In this document: in pieces, positions 48,359-57,564 of the stretch | Position numbering within the stretch: the first letter of the stretch is position 1 | Layout of the letters: every line of letters starts with the position of its first letter | NCBI RefSeq assembly: GCF_011290505.1 | Contig: NZ_JAANPV010000003.1 | Span: 124,001-188,000 of the forward strand | DNA from: Paenalcaligenes suwonensis | GTDB taxonomy: Bacteria > Pseudomonadota > Gammaproteobacteria > Burkholderiales > Burkholderiaceae_B | DNA length: 64,000 nt | Direction: 5' to 3' | Notes under the pieces: model-generated | The model's input: the letters and a program-made list of their open reading frames with translations, nothing else | Told to the model about the DNA's origin: nothing | Databases searched by the model: none | Program-made: the position numbers and the translations under genes

Positions 48359-48400
48359 AAAAGAGCCCGATCAGAGCGCTAAGATCGGGCTCTTATTCCC
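48359..48400 (+). terminator. Hairpin after the class II aldolase gene
   Basis: AAGAGCCCGATC and GATCGGGCTCTT are perfect 12-base arms around a 10-base loop. The T-tract is short (TTATT), so it may attenuate rather than end transcription into dctQ. Confidence 0.65.
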
Positions 48401-48484
48401 CTCGCAAACATCTCGCCACACCAGCTGGTAAAAACCCCTCAACAATAGTTATAAATTCAGAGGGGTTAAGAAAAAGGAGACACG

Positions 48485-49027
48485 ATGAAAAGACTGAGCG
48501 ACCTCTGGTTTTCTCTCTTAAAAATTACCGCCATCACCTGTTTGGTTTTGATGGTCATCCTTGTATTTGGCAACGTAGTTCTTCGCTACCTATTCAACTC
48601 TGGCATCACCTTCTCGGAAGAAGCTTCACGCCTTTTGTTTATTTACATCACCTTTCTTGGGGCTGCCATAGCATTACGTGAACACCTTCACTTAGGGATT
48701 GATTCTGTGGTGTCACGCCTTAACCCTAAACAACGTCGAACCTGTTTAGTACTTTCTCAACTTCTAATGCTTTATGTCACTTGGTTATTACTCATCGGTA
48801 GTTGGGAACAAGCCAGCATAAATCTGGCCACACTAACCCCCGTTATCGGCCTTTCAATGGCAGCAGTCTATGGCGTTGGCGTGCTATTTAGCGTTACCAC
48901 TGGAGGCTTATTACTCTGTAGTCTGATTCGCTCGCTTACAGGAAAAATGGATGACCGTGAGGTCAGCCTTGCGGTTGGAACCCTTCCTCCTGAGCAGAAC
49001 CCCCTCCCTCCTTCCACTCCAGCATAG
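48485..49027 (+). CDS. dctQ: TRAP transporter small permease (DctQ)
   Basis: A 180-residue protein with four membrane helices. It has the DctQ pattern FGNVVLRYLFNSGITFSEEASRLLFIYITFLGAAIALREHLHLGID (about 28-72, one conserved domain) and a hydrophilic proline-rich tail. AAGGAG precedes the start. It is the small membrane subunit of a sodium-driven tripartite transporter whose other two genes follow. Confidence 0.92.
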   Translation: MKRLSDLWFSLLKITAITCLVLMVILVFGNVVLRYLFNSGITFSEEASRLLFIYITFLGAAIALREHLHLGIDSVVSRLNPKQRRTCLVLSQLLMLYVTWLLLIGSWEQASINLATLTPVIGLSMAAVYGVGVLFSVTTGGLLLCSLIRSLTGKMDDREVSLAVGTLPPEQNPLPPSTPA

Positions 49028-49035
49028 GAAGTCTC

Positions 49036-50316
49036 ATGGTTATTACAATCTTCCTAAGCTCATTACTAGCATCAATGGCGATAGGCATTCCCATTGCCTA
49101 CGCTCTACTTCTATCCGGCATAGCGCTAATGGCGCATTTGGATCTTTTTGATGCACAAATCATTGCTCAAAACCTCATTAATGGAGCCAACAGCTTTGCC
49201 CTAATGGCTGTTCCCTTTTTCTTGCTCGCCGGTGAAATCATGAACACCGGAGGGTTATCAAGAAGAATCGTTAATATTGCTATGGCGCTTTTAGGCCACA
49301 TCAAAGGAGGCTTAGGCTATGTAGCTATTTTGGCTGGATGCTTAATTGCCGCCCTATCAGGCTCTGCTGTAGCTGATGCAGCAGCCCTCTCAGCCTTGTT
49401 GTTACCCATGATGGTAAAAGCTGGCTACGACAAAAGCACCTCTGCTGGGCTCATTGCAGCCTCAGGCTGCATTGCTCCCATCATCCCTCCCTCTATTGGC
49501 TTTATCGTATTCGGAGTCGCTGGTGGGCTTTCCATTACCAAACTTTTTCTAGCAGGCATCGTACCAGGCATCCTCATTGGCCTTGGCCTAGCATTCGCAT
49601 GGTGGCTGAAAATCCGTAACTCAAGCATGATAATGCCGCCAAAACGCTCACGTGCCGAGCTACGTTCGGCATTAGCCGATGGTATATGGGCAATGATGTT
49701 GCCTGTAATTATCATCGTAGGACTACGTTTCGGTGTTTTCACACCCACTGAAGCCGCTGTAGTTGCTGTGGTGTACTCCTTGTTCGTATCCATCTGCGTT
49801 TACAAGGAGATGTCATTACATGATCTTTATGAGGTACTAAACAGCACGATTAAAACAAGTGCCATCGTCATGTTCTTAATTGCCTCGGCTTTAGTATCTG
49901 CATGGATGATCACAATTGCCGATATCCCCGGAAGCCTAATCAGCCTACTTGAGCCCTTCATGGATCACCCCCTACTCTTGACTGCCGTCATCATCGGTTT
50001 AGTGATTGTGGTAGGCACATCTATGGACATGATCCCAGTCATTCTGATCCTAACCCCTGTATTGCTCCCTGTCGTGAAAGAAGCAGGAGTAGACCCAATT
50101 TATTTTGGTGTTTTATTTATAGTCGCCTGCTCTATCAGCTTGATTACACCGCCAGTAGGCTCTGTTTTAACAGTTGTAAGAGGTGTGGCAAAGATAGGTA
50201 TGGATGACATGTTAAAAGGCGTTTTCCCTTTCATTCTGGCTCAGCTAACCATTTTATTACTCATGATTATTTTCCCTTGGTTAGTAACCGTTCCCGCTCA
50301 ATGGTTTACGGGCTAA
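49036..50316 (+). CDS. dctM: TRAP transporter large permease (DctM)
   Basis: A 426-residue, about 12-helix permease. It has AVPFFLLAGEIMNTGGLSRRI, GCLIAALSGSAVADAAALSALLLPMM and CIAPIIPPSIGFIVFGV, then ILTPVLLPVVKEAGVDPIYFG and SLITPPVGSVL, the DctM family motifs. It couples substrate uptake to a sodium gradient and starts 8 bases after dctQ. Confidence 0.94.
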   Translation: MVITIFLSSLLASMAIGIPIAYALLLSGIALMAHLDLFDAQIIAQNLINGANSFALMAVPFFLLAGEIMNTGGLSRRIVNIAMALLGHIKGGLGYVAILAGCLIAALSGSAVADAAALSALLLPMMVKAGYDKSTSAGLIAASGCIAPIIPPSIGFIVFGVAGGLSITKLFLAGIVPGILIGLGLAFAWWLKIRNSSMIMPPKRSRAELRSALADGIWAMMLPVIIIVGLRFGVFTPTEAAVVAVVYSLFVSICVYKEMSLHDLYEVLNSTIKTSAIVMFLIASALVSAWMITIADIPGSLISLLEPFMDHPLLLTAVIIGLVIVVGTSMDMIPVILILTPVLLPVVKEAGVDPIYFGVLFIVACSISLITPPVGSVLTVVRGVAKIGMDDMLKGVFPFILAQLTILLLMIIFPWLVTVPAQWFTG

Positions 50317-50363
50317 TCATTTTACTTTTCATCTCACACTTACAATAAATTTCGGAGTTGACA

Positions 50364-51380
50364 ATGAAATCCTCAATCAAAAAATCACTGCTATCCTTAG
50401 CTCTACCAGTGATGATGGCCTGTTCCCCCCAAGTCTTAGCTAATGACATACAAGAAAGAACTTTTAGATTTTCTTTTGTACAACCCATTGAAAGTCACAT
50501 GGGTTATGGTGCTCAGAAATTTGCTGAGCTAGTTAAAGAAAAAAGCGATGGAAAAATGACCGTTAGACTATTTCCTAACGGCACTTTGGGGGGCGACTTG
50601 CAAACAGTCTCATCACTCCAAGGAGGCACATTAGATATTACTACCATGCCTCCTGGCTTACTGGTTGGTCTAGATGCCAAATACAGTATTTTTGATTTAC
50701 CTTTCCTCTTTCAAGACTCAACTGAAGCAGATGCTGTCTTAGATGGCCCTGTAGGCAATAAGTACCTAGAAGCGTTGCCAACGGGCTTAGTTGGCCTAGG
50801 CTACTGGGATCACGGCTTTCGCAACATCTCCAACAGCAAACACCCTGTCAATAAGCTAGAAGACTTAAAAGGATTAAAAATTCGGGTGCTAGAAACACCT
50901 TTAGTACTGGATTCCTTCTCAGCCCTAGGCACAAATGCCGTTCCAATGGCATTTACCGAACTCTACACAGCGATGGAAACTGGTGCTGTAGACGGCCAAG
51001 ATAATCCGGTGGTCGCTTTTGAAACCAATAAATTTGACGAAGTACAAAAACATTTGGCTCTGACCCGCCATATTTACAATCCTCTGATTCTGCTCTTTAG
51101 TGAGCGAACTTGGAACAAACTTTCAGACGCTGAGCGCCAGGTTTTGATGGATGCTGCACGTGATTCTAAAGACGAGCAACGTAGAGTTTCTCGTGAAATG
51201 GAAGCCAAAGCACTCACTACCATTCAAGCAAATGGCACTCAGGTTACCTCCATTTCCCCAGACGAAATCAACAGAATGCGTGAGGCAACACAAACCATCA
51301 CCGACAAATACACTCCTCAAATCGGATCAGAGGCAGTGACAGAGATAATGACCGAAATCACCAAAATTCGCAGTAAATAA
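50364..51380 (+). CDS. dctP: TRAP transporter substrate-binding protein (DctP)
   Basis: A 338-residue periplasmic binding protein. A signal peptide of about 27 residues ends in QVLA-ND; a MMAC sequence inside it is a poor lipobox. The mature part has GYGAQKFAELVKEKSDGKMTVRLFPNGTLGGD, FRNISNSKHPVNKLEDLKGLKIRVLETP with the conserved substrate-carboxylate Arg, and DGQDNPV. I use the ATG at 50364 after CGGAG rather than the TTG at 50358. Base composition is low: I count 21 and 22 G+C in the 60-base lines from 50461 and 50521. Confidence 0.92.
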   Translation: MKSSIKKSLLSLALPVMMACSPQVLANDIQERTFRFSFVQPIESHMGYGAQKFAELVKEKSDGKMTVRLFPNGTLGGDLQTVSSLQGGTLDITTMPPGLLVGLDAKYSIFDLPFLFQDSTEADAVLDGPVGNKYLEALPTGLVGLGYWDHGFRNISNSKHPVNKLEDLKGLKIRVLETPLVLDSFSALGTNAVPMAFTELYTAMETGAVDGQDNPVVAFETNKFDEVQKHLALTRHIYNPLILLFSERTWNKLSDAERQVLMDAARDSKDEQRRVSREMEAKALTTIQANGTQVTSISPDEINRMREATQTITDKYTPQIGSEAVTEIMTEITKIRSK

Positions 51381-51403
51381 CTACCCAATAATGAAACAGC
51401 AAC

Positions 51404-51436
51404 GATAAGGAGTAGGCTCAAAACCCACTCCTTATC
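51404..51436 (+). terminator. Hairpin after dctP
   Basis: AAGGAGTAGG and CCCACTCCTT pair with one bulge around a 7-base loop, followed by a modest ATCCTTAT tail. It separates the TRAP genes from nicE. Confidence 0.6.
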
Positions 51437-51602
51437 CTTATATGAAACCAATAAGAAGCCAGCCCAACTTTTCACAACCATCGTGCCAGACCACACTTCC
51501 ACCATCGCCATTTGCGATAGCACGTTGACCGAATGGCGCTTTACCCCGGTGCCCCGCCCTCGCAAAATAGAACCATAACTATTCATCTAGTCGAGGCACA
51601 AT

Positions 51603-52358
51603 ATGAAAACCTACCGCATCGGACAAGTCGTTCCTAGTTCTAACACCACCATGGAAACCGAAATTCCAGCGATGCTGCAAGCGCGCTATGCTGAGTTTCC
51701 TGATGAGCGCTTTACCTTCCATTCATCGCGTATGCGCATGATGAAAGTAACGCCCGAAGAACTCAAAGCCATGGACATTGCTAGCGACCGCTGCGTGCTA
51801 GAACTTAGCGATGCCCGCATGGATGTAATGGCCTACGCATGCTTGGTTGCCATCATGGCGCAAGGCGACGGTTACCACCGCGTATCCCAAGAGCGTCTGC
51901 AAAAAGTCGTTACCGACAACGGCGTGGATATTCCTGTGCTCAGTTCCGCTGGCGCCTTGGTTGAAACATTGAAAGAGTTCAACTTCAATAAGGTATCCAT
52001 TATCACGCCTTACATGAAACCTCTAACGCAGCGCGTAGCCGATTACATCCGCGCCGAAGGGGTTGAAGTGCTGGATACCATCAGCCTAGAAGTAGCCGAT
52101 AACTTGGAAGTTGGCCTACTAAACCCAGAGAACCTGCTGGAACACGTTAAACGCTTGGATTACAAAGACGCAGATGCCGTCGTGCTGTCCGCTTGCGTAC
52201 AAATGCCATCGCTAGCAGCTATTCAGCGCGCCCAAGACATGATTGGCAAACCCGTGTTGTCAGCCGCCGTATGTACGGTTTACCAAATGCTGAAAACGCT
52301 GGGCTTAGAAACTCGCGTACCTAACGCAGGCCACATTTTGTCTGGCGTTAAACCGTAA
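51603..52358 (+). CDS. nicE: Maleate cis-trans isomerase
   Basis: A 251-residue Asp/Glu racemase-fold enzyme that converts maleate to fumarate, the last step of nicotinate degradation. The two catalytic cysteines expected for maleate isomerases are visible as Cys80 (AYACLVA) and Cys198 (LSACVQMPS), and the N-terminal GQVVPSSNTTMETEIP is the substrate-binding start. GAGG precedes the ATG. It is separated from nicD-nicX-nicF by a regulator and the hydroxylase genes. Confidence 0.93.
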   Translation: MKTYRIGQVVPSSNTTMETEIPAMLQARYAEFPDERFTFHSSRMRMMKVTPEELKAMDIASDRCVLELSDARMDVMAYACLVAIMAQGDGYHRVSQERLQKVVTDNGVDIPVLSSAGALVETLKEFNFNKVSIITPYMKPLTQRVADYIRAEGVEVLDTISLEVADNLEVGLLNPENLLEHVKRLDYKDADAVVLSACVQMPSLAAIQRAQDMIGKPVLSAAVCTVYQMLKTLGLETRVPNAGHILSGVKP

Positions 52359-52389
52359 CTTCCAACACTGAATACGGCGAAAAAACGCT

Positions 52390-53292
52390 ATGATGTCATG
52401 CATGAAACTGGACTTGCTGACATTAAAGCTATTCGTTCGTGTTTTAGAGGAAGGGACCATCAGTAAGGCGGCAGAACTTGAGCACATCGCTAGTGCAGCC
52501 GTCAGCCGCCGCCTTGCTGACCTAGAGCATCATCTAGACACCCCTCTGCTTTATCGCACCAACAAAGGTATTAGCCCCACCCCTGCCGGGGTAGAGCTGT
52601 TATACCGTGCGCGTGCATTATTAAATAATGCCTATGATTTAGAAACCCGCCTACACGCTTACGCCAAAGGCCAGCATGGCCAAGTACACATCATGGCGAA
52701 CACCTCGGCGGTGACGCAGTTTTTACCTGCTGTACTCGGGCAGTTTGCTCAGCAGTTTCCGCAAGTGCAGTTGCAGCTAGAAGAAAAAAACAGCTTGGAT
52801 ATTATCAATGCACTGTCTGAAGGCAAAACTGAACTAGGCATTTTCACTCGCCTACCTTTTCAAGCCAGCATCGAAACCTTCACCTTTAGGCATGATGAGC
52901 TGGTCGTACTAGTGCCGCAATCGCACCCGCTAGCCCAGTACACTGAAATAGACTTCATCCAAACACTGGATTACGCCCATATTTCGCTGTTCGCAGGCAC
53001 GCACATCCATTATCAGATCAGCAAAATTGCGATGGAACACAACCGTGCGTTATCCATTCAAACTGAAGTATCGGGCTACGATGCCATGTGTTTACTGATT
53101 AACGCAGGCATAGGTATTGGGATTTTGCCGCGTGAAAGTACGCAGATTTACCATATACCCAATACTCGCACCATTGCCCTACGCGATGCGTGGCGCTCGC
53201 GCGAACTACTGGTGGGGGTGCGTAAGCAAAGCGAACTATCACCCAGCGCGGCTAGTCTACTCGCCTTACTCTTGGCCGAAGCACCTAAGTAA
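52390..53292 (+). CDS. LysR-family transcriptional regulator of the nic cluster
   Basis: A 300-residue LysR protein. The DNA-binding helix is at about 5-65 (LKLFVRVLEEGTISKAAELE, AVSRRLADLEHHLDTPLL) and the effector domain follows from about 92. It starts 31 bases after nicE on the same strand. The true start may be the Met at 52402 (MKLDLL). Its place suggests control of nicE or the catabolic genes. In Pseudomonas the nic genes are controlled by MarR- and TetR-type repressors, so a LysR regulator would be a different scheme. Confidence 0.88.
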   Translation: MMSCMKLDLLTLKLFVRVLEEGTISKAAELEHIASAAVSRRLADLEHHLDTPLLYRTNKGISPTPAGVELLYRARALLNNAYDLETRLHAYAKGQHGQVHIMANTSAVTQFLPAVLGQFAQQFPQVQLQLEEKNSLDIINALSEGKTELGIFTRLPFQASIETFTFRHDELVVLVPQSHPLAQYTEIDFIQTLDYAHISLFAGTHIHYQISKIAMEHNRALSIQTEVSGYDAMCLLINAGIGIGILPRESTQIYHIPNTRTIALRDAWRSRELLVGVRKQSELSPSAASLLALLLAEAPK

Positions 53293-53314
53293 ACACCCAG
53301 CTCGTGACTAGCGT

Positions 53315-53923
53315 TTAACGTGGCCGGTATAGGCCAAAAAGTGTGTCGTCGGTGATTTCGTAATAGTCTTTAGGACCACCACCACGCAATACCGGGTGCG
53401 CCGAAGCACAGTGATACACCCCATCGCGTATATGCTCAGTAGCAATGTGTACGCCCACTACTTCGCCAAACACCATCCACGCCCCTGCCCCCTTACCATC
53501 GCTACCAGTAAGTTCAAAGTGCTGCGACACTCTACACTCTAACGACACCGGACTTTCTGACACATAGGGTGCAGTCACTTTATCGCCCATACATGGCGTA
53601 AGCCCCGTGAAGGCAAACTCATCCACGGGCTGTTCTATGCTGCTTAGGTTCACTTGCTCGGCCAGTGCTCTAGTAGCCAGATTCCACGTAAACACACCTG
53701 TACTGATTGCATTACGCGCACTGTCTTTGTAGCCCACGCTGGAAAAACCAATAATGGGTGGCCGGTAGTTAAACATCGTACAGAAGCTATAAGGTGCTAA
53801 ATTCAGTACCCCATCGGTAGACTGCGTACCAATCCAACCAATCACCCGTGGCCCCACTATAGCGCTCATAGGATCGTGCTTTAGCCCATGCCCTTGGCTA
53901 GGCTCATAAAAATGCGTAGTCAT
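53315..53923 (-). CDS. Flavin reductase-like / FMN-binding split-barrel protein
   Basis: A 202-residue flavin-reductase-domain protein. It has RVIGWIGTQSTDGVLNLAPYSFCTMFNYRPPIIGFSSVGYKDSARN (about 26-71, the FMN-binding domain), then TGVFTWNLAT. Such proteins supply reduced FMN to two-component monooxygenases or bind FMN themselves. Its place in a pyridine pathway suggests it could serve a ring hydroxylase, but no oxygenase component lies in the window. It is the most distal gene of the minus-strand arm of the nic cluster. Confidence 0.8.
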   Translation of the reverse strand: MTTHFYEPSQGHGLKHDPMSAIVGPRVIGWIGTQSTDGVLNLAPYSFCTMFNYRPPIIGFSSVGYKDSARNAISTGVFTWNLATRALAEQVNLSSIEQPVDEFAFTGLTPCMGDKVTAPYVSESPVSLECRVSQHFELTGSDGKGAGAWMVFGEVVGVHIATEHIRDGVYHCASAHPVLRGGGPKDYYEITDDTLFGLYRPR

Positions 53924-54039
53924 TTGTACCTAACTTATGCCCTGTAGATAATGTTGCGCCCCGCTTAGCTACTCAGCATAGTAGCAAGATGCGCAGCAGT
54001 TGCGCACCTTGCACTACCAGCACCGTAGCCTTTAGCTGT

Positions 54040-56871
54040 TTACAAATGCCCAGGTTGCTGACGAATGTGCTGTACTTTTTCAGTGATGTTTTGCCATGGC
54101 TGCTTATCTGGCGCATATTGCCTGCGTAGATACTGCAGTAAGTCGGTGACCTGCTGATCATTCAAGCTATGCTTAAACGCTGGCATATTCCCCAACGCGG
54201 GCGCAGAGGGTCTAGTAATGCCATGCAAAATCACCTGAATCACATTATCTGGCGAATCACTGTGCAGCGAGGTATTCACCGCTAGCGATGGCCTAGCCCC
54301 AAACAACGCAGGCCCAGACTGGCTATCATGGCACACCATACACGCCCCCTCGTAAATGCTTCTACCCGGCATTAGCCACACATCTGTAGGCGGCATTTGC
54401 GCTTGCTGCTCCAACTGCTGGACCTGCGTAGCTGCCACTGCTGGCAAAGACGCTGCGGGGGCCGTGTCGGTACGCCCAGTCAAATTCAACAAGTAGTGCG
54501 ACATAGCCCTTACATCGTATTCGGGAAGCTCAGCCAAACCCTCAATAATAGGCCCCATCGGCCCAGCCGCCACACCGTGCTCCACAGATTGCCCGGTACG
54601 TAGATAGGTAAACAAAGCGTCTTCCGTCCATGGCACCTTGGCATTAGCCAATGCATTCAAGGCAGGGGCCTCCCAACCATCCACTTCACCGCCCGCCAAA
54701 AAGTATTTACCTTTTTTCTCGCCACCTAAGCTATTTCGCGGGGAATGACAGGCCATGCAATGTCCACTGCTATTAACCAAATAGGCACCACGATTCCACA
54801 ACTCCGTTTGCCCCTCGTCATACTGATACGCCTGTCTATCGGTATGAAATAACGCATTCCACCCCGCTAACGCCGGCCTAACGTTAAAAGGGAAACTCAG
54901 CTCGTGCTGCTTGTTGGGAGCGTGCACAGATTCTTGCGTCATTAAATACGCATACAGCGACTGCAAGTCTTCATCGCTAAGTTTGGCATACGAGGTATAC
55001 GGAAACGCCGGGTACAGATGCGAACCATCGCGGTGAATCCCATCGCGCATGGCACGCTCAAAAGCCTTATACGACCATGTACCTATACCTGTTTCAGGGT
55101 CGGGGGTGATGTTTGTGGTAAAGATTTTCCCAAAAGGGGTATCCAAGGCCAAACCACCTGCATTCGTTGGCTGTCCATCAGCGGTATGGCACACCATACA
55201 ATCACCCGCCAACGCGACCAAGCGCCCTCGCTCTATGGCTATATCCGAAAAAATAGACGTATCAATTCTAGGTACGGGGGGAATAGCAGGTCGCCACGGC
55301 GATGCCACCACCAACAAGCCCGCTGCCGCACTGGCTGCTCCCGCCAACCAACCCAACCATCTCTTAGAGGTCGTAGATTTGGCAGCCGCCTTGTTGTCTA
55401 AGGCCCATCGCTGCGAAGCAAGAGACAAATCTAACGGTGCGTGATGCAACCTAATCTGCGTTGCATCTTTAACGGCATTCGCAATTGCCGCAGCGGCAGG
55501 CAACTCTGCTGTTGTACTCCACGCCAACGCCTGCCCCACCACCGCACTTTGGTTGATCACCTGTATTTCAGTAGCAGGGGGTTCTGCTGCCTCTCGCGGC
55601 GTGGCAGTAGATGAGCCAGAAGCAGGCGGCGTTGCATTCCCCAATAATCGCTGCGTCCACTGCGAGATGCGATGTTTAATCTGCACTTGCTGCGATGCCT
55701 CTTGTGGCACATGCTGATCACTATCAAATGCCACCGTCACTTTTTGCAGGTTTAACTGCTGTGACTGCGTATCCACAGCCAGCTCTACCGCCCACGCTGA
55801 CCACACGGCTTGCGCCGGTTTCTGCTCGTAATCATAGGCTTTCACGTAAGCAAAACCATAACCGTGGTTTTGCTTCTGGGGCGTACAAGGCAGACCTTCT
55901 GCATCCACCCAACCCGCTTGTTCCGCGGCTCGCTGTATGAGGCGTCGCCCACGCTCATCATCGATTTTCGATAAGCGCTCTTGCAGGGGGTCTGCACCAC
56001 TGGCACGCAGGCTTTCATCAAACTCGGATTCAGCAGCAAACGTTAAGGCTGCCGCATAATTACGCTGCGCGCCCACAGGAGCCAACCATTCAGCTTGAGC
56101 ATATTCGCGCGCGCCTAGGTAGTCGGTTGCCACCTGCACACCATAGTCCGGTGAACCATGCCAGCCTAATAACCTCGCTGCTACCGAACAGCCTAAGCCC
56201 GGCACCACATTACTCTGCCAACTACCGTCTTGCTGATCACGCCAAACCAACTTGATGGTTTGCAAACCTGTTTCTGCCCGCACCACCACTGGCTGTGTGA
56301 CCTGTAGGGCCAACAGTGCCGCTTGTACCGCTTCGTCATAGGCTTCTGTTAACGCTTCCACGCACTGATAAAGATGTATGCGTTCAGCCGGTAACGCCGT
56401 TAAGGCTGCTAGTTCATCGCGTAATTGATGCGGAAAAGCAGTACTCACCCATACACGCAATTGTTCTTGCTCGTACTGTGCAACAGACCATGCCAAGTCG
56501 TTATCAACCGAGGCATCCCAGCTATAGCCAGAGGCCCTGTCATCGGCCGTAGTCGTAGCACGAGTGTCTACCCACTCTATCCGCACTAACGCCCTAGCTT
56601 GCTTGGCTGTACTTTCTTGAGAGGCAAGCACCGCCACGAAATTTTTTTGAGCCACACACTTCACTACACCGGGTACACGCTCAGCCGCCGACCAATCTAT
56701 GGCGCTGTAGAAATGCCCCTGCCCTGCTGTAAGAGGCTGTTGTAATAGCGACAGCGGAGGATACACCACCGCTGCATACAATGCGTATTGCAACGAGGGT
56801 AAAGCCACCGCTTCAGGCTCTGTGGTTAACGCGGAGTCGCCGTGCTGTACTACTGAATAGAGTGCCCGCAT
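54040..56871 (-). CDS. NicB-like protein: degenerate molybdopterin-binding domain fused to three-haem cytochrome c
   Basis: A 943-residue fusion. Residues about 20-480 align with the C-terminal two-thirds of xanthine-dehydrogenase-type molybdenum subunits, but lack the GCYGRNCADD motif and end in VVGQALAWSTTAELPAAAAIANAV, where GAGES with the catalytic Glu is expected. A membrane anchor (about 505-525) follows. Then come three cytochrome c domains with CMVCH at 558-562, CMACH at 705-709 and CMVCH at 844-848. In P. putida NicB one protein carries catalytic and cytochrome parts. Here this subunit probably passes electrons from NicA to the respiratory chain. The ATG at 56871 is one base past the nicA stop (TAGGATG); an ATG at 56895 is also in frame. 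Confidence 0.85.
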   Translation of the reverse strand: MRALYSVVQHGDSALTTEPEAVALPSLQYALYAAVVYPPLSLLQQPLTAGQGHFYSAIDWSAAERVPGVVKCVAQKNFVAVLASQESTAKQARALVRIEWVDTRATTTADDRASGYSWDASVDNDLAWSVAQYEQEQLRVWVSTAFPHQLRDELAALTALPAERIHLYQCVEALTEAYDEAVQAALLALQVTQPVVVRAETGLQTIKLVWRDQQDGSWQSNVVPGLGCSVAARLLGWHGSPDYGVQVATDYLGAREYAQAEWLAPVGAQRNYAAALTFAAESEFDESLRASGADPLQERLSKIDDERGRRLIQRAAEQAGWVDAEGLPCTPQKQNHGYGFAYVKAYDYEQKPAQAVWSAWAVELAVDTQSQQLNLQKVTVAFDSDQHVPQEASQQVQIKHRISQWTQRLLGNATPPASGSSTATPREAAEPPATEIQVINQSAVVGQALAWSTTAELPAAAAIANAVKDATQIRLHHAPLDLSLASQRWALDNKAAAKSTTSKRWLGWLAGAASAAAGLLVVASPWRPAIPPVPRIDTSIFSDIAIERGRLVALAGDCMVCHTADGQPTNAGGLALDTPFGKIFTTNITPDPETGIGTWSYKAFERAMRDGIHRDGSHLYPAFPYTSYAKLSDEDLQSLYAYLMTQESVHAPNKQHELSFPFNVRPALAGWNALFHTDRQAYQYDEGQTELWNRGAYLVNSSGHCMACHSPRNSLGGEKKGKYFLAGGEVDGWEAPALNALANAKVPWTEDALFTYLRTGQSVEHGVAAGPMGPIIEGLAELPEYDVRAMSHYLLNLTGRTDTAPAASLPAVAATQVQQLEQQAQMPPTDVWLMPGRSIYEGACMVCHDSQSGPALFGARPSLAVNTSLHSDSPDNVIQVILHGITRPSAPALGNMPAFKHSLNDQQVTDLLQYLRRQYAPDKQPWQNITEKVQHIRQQPGHL

Positions 56872-56872
56872 C

Positions 56873-57343
56873 CTACACCGCCTGAGCGGCTGCACGTGCT
56901 GCCGCTAAAATTTCCATATGCGTGCCACAACGACAAAGATTGTGACGCAACTCGTTGCGTATTTCTTCTTCCGTAGGGTGCGCATTGCGCAGTAATAGCG
57001 CTTGCACTGTCATGATCATGCCATTCATGCAGTAACCACACTGGGCAGCCTGATGATCAATAAACGCTTGTTGCACCTTGTTGGGCTCACCATCGGGCGC
57101 TAAACCCTCAAGTGTAGTAATGGCATAGTCTTTCACCGCTGCACACGTCACCACACAAGAGCGTGCCGCCACACCATCTACCAGCACCGTACAGGCCCCA
57201 CACTCACCTAAACCACAACCAAATTTTGGACTTTTAAAACCAAGATCATTACGCAATACGTATAGCAACGGTGTGTCAGGGCTGACCTGTACCTCCCGCT
57301 CTTGATTATTTACCCTTAACCGCATTGAAACCGGACTAGACAT
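56873..57343 (-). CDS. nicA: Nicotinate dehydrogenase small subunit, 2Fe-2S
   Basis: A 156-residue ferredoxin subunit of a molybdenum hydroxylase. The plant-type cluster ligands are Cys43, Cys48, Cys51 and Cys63; the second cluster uses Cys102, Cys105, Cys137 and Cys139 (QCGYC and CRC). It relays electrons from the molybdenum centre to the cytochrome subunit. The gene is directly upstream of the cytochrome fusion and divergent from the catalytic subunit. I start at the ATG 57343 (MSSPVS); a GTG two codons earlier is possible. There is no clear ribosome site. Confidence 0.93.
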   Translation of the reverse strand: MSSPVSMRLRVNNQEREVQVSPDTPLLYVLRNDLGFKSPKFGCGLGECGACTVLVDGVAARSCVVTCAAVKDYAITTLEGLAPDGEPNKVQQAFIDHQAAQCGYCMNGMIMTVQALLLRNAHPTEEEIRNELRHNLCRCGTHMEILAAARAAAQAV

Positions 57344-57564
57344 TCGCACACCAAAAAAGTCTATACGCTCTAAAAAAACCGTAAACTATAAAATTGCTTA
57401 AAATATAAACAATCTAGTGGCGCATGGATACTTAATGCAGATAAGGGTTTATACCTAAAATAATTTTTATAGACACCACAACCCAAAGTTTTCCCTATAA
57501 TCAATATCAAGCGTATACGCTCTAATTTACAGATATGAGCACAGTTTCAATTGTAGGATCCCTC
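57344..57564. promoter_or_regulatory. Divergent nic promoter region with two 16-bp operator-like repeats
   Basis: AGTCTATACGCTCTAA (57358-57373) and AGCGTATACGCTCTAA (57510-57525) match at 14 of 16 bases. The second includes the perfect palindrome AGCGTATACGCT. On the plus strand TATAAT at 57496-57501 precedes the second site by 8 bases. On the minus strand TTGTTT-16-TATAGT (promoter-like) ends just before the first site. Both sites therefore sit where a repressor would overlap the start of transcription. Confidence 0.65.

Noticed and set aside
54397-55444. Several + strand frames opposite the cytochrome fusion gene
   Set aside because: They are antisense to the three CxxCH domains, which are clearly real, and have no start signals.
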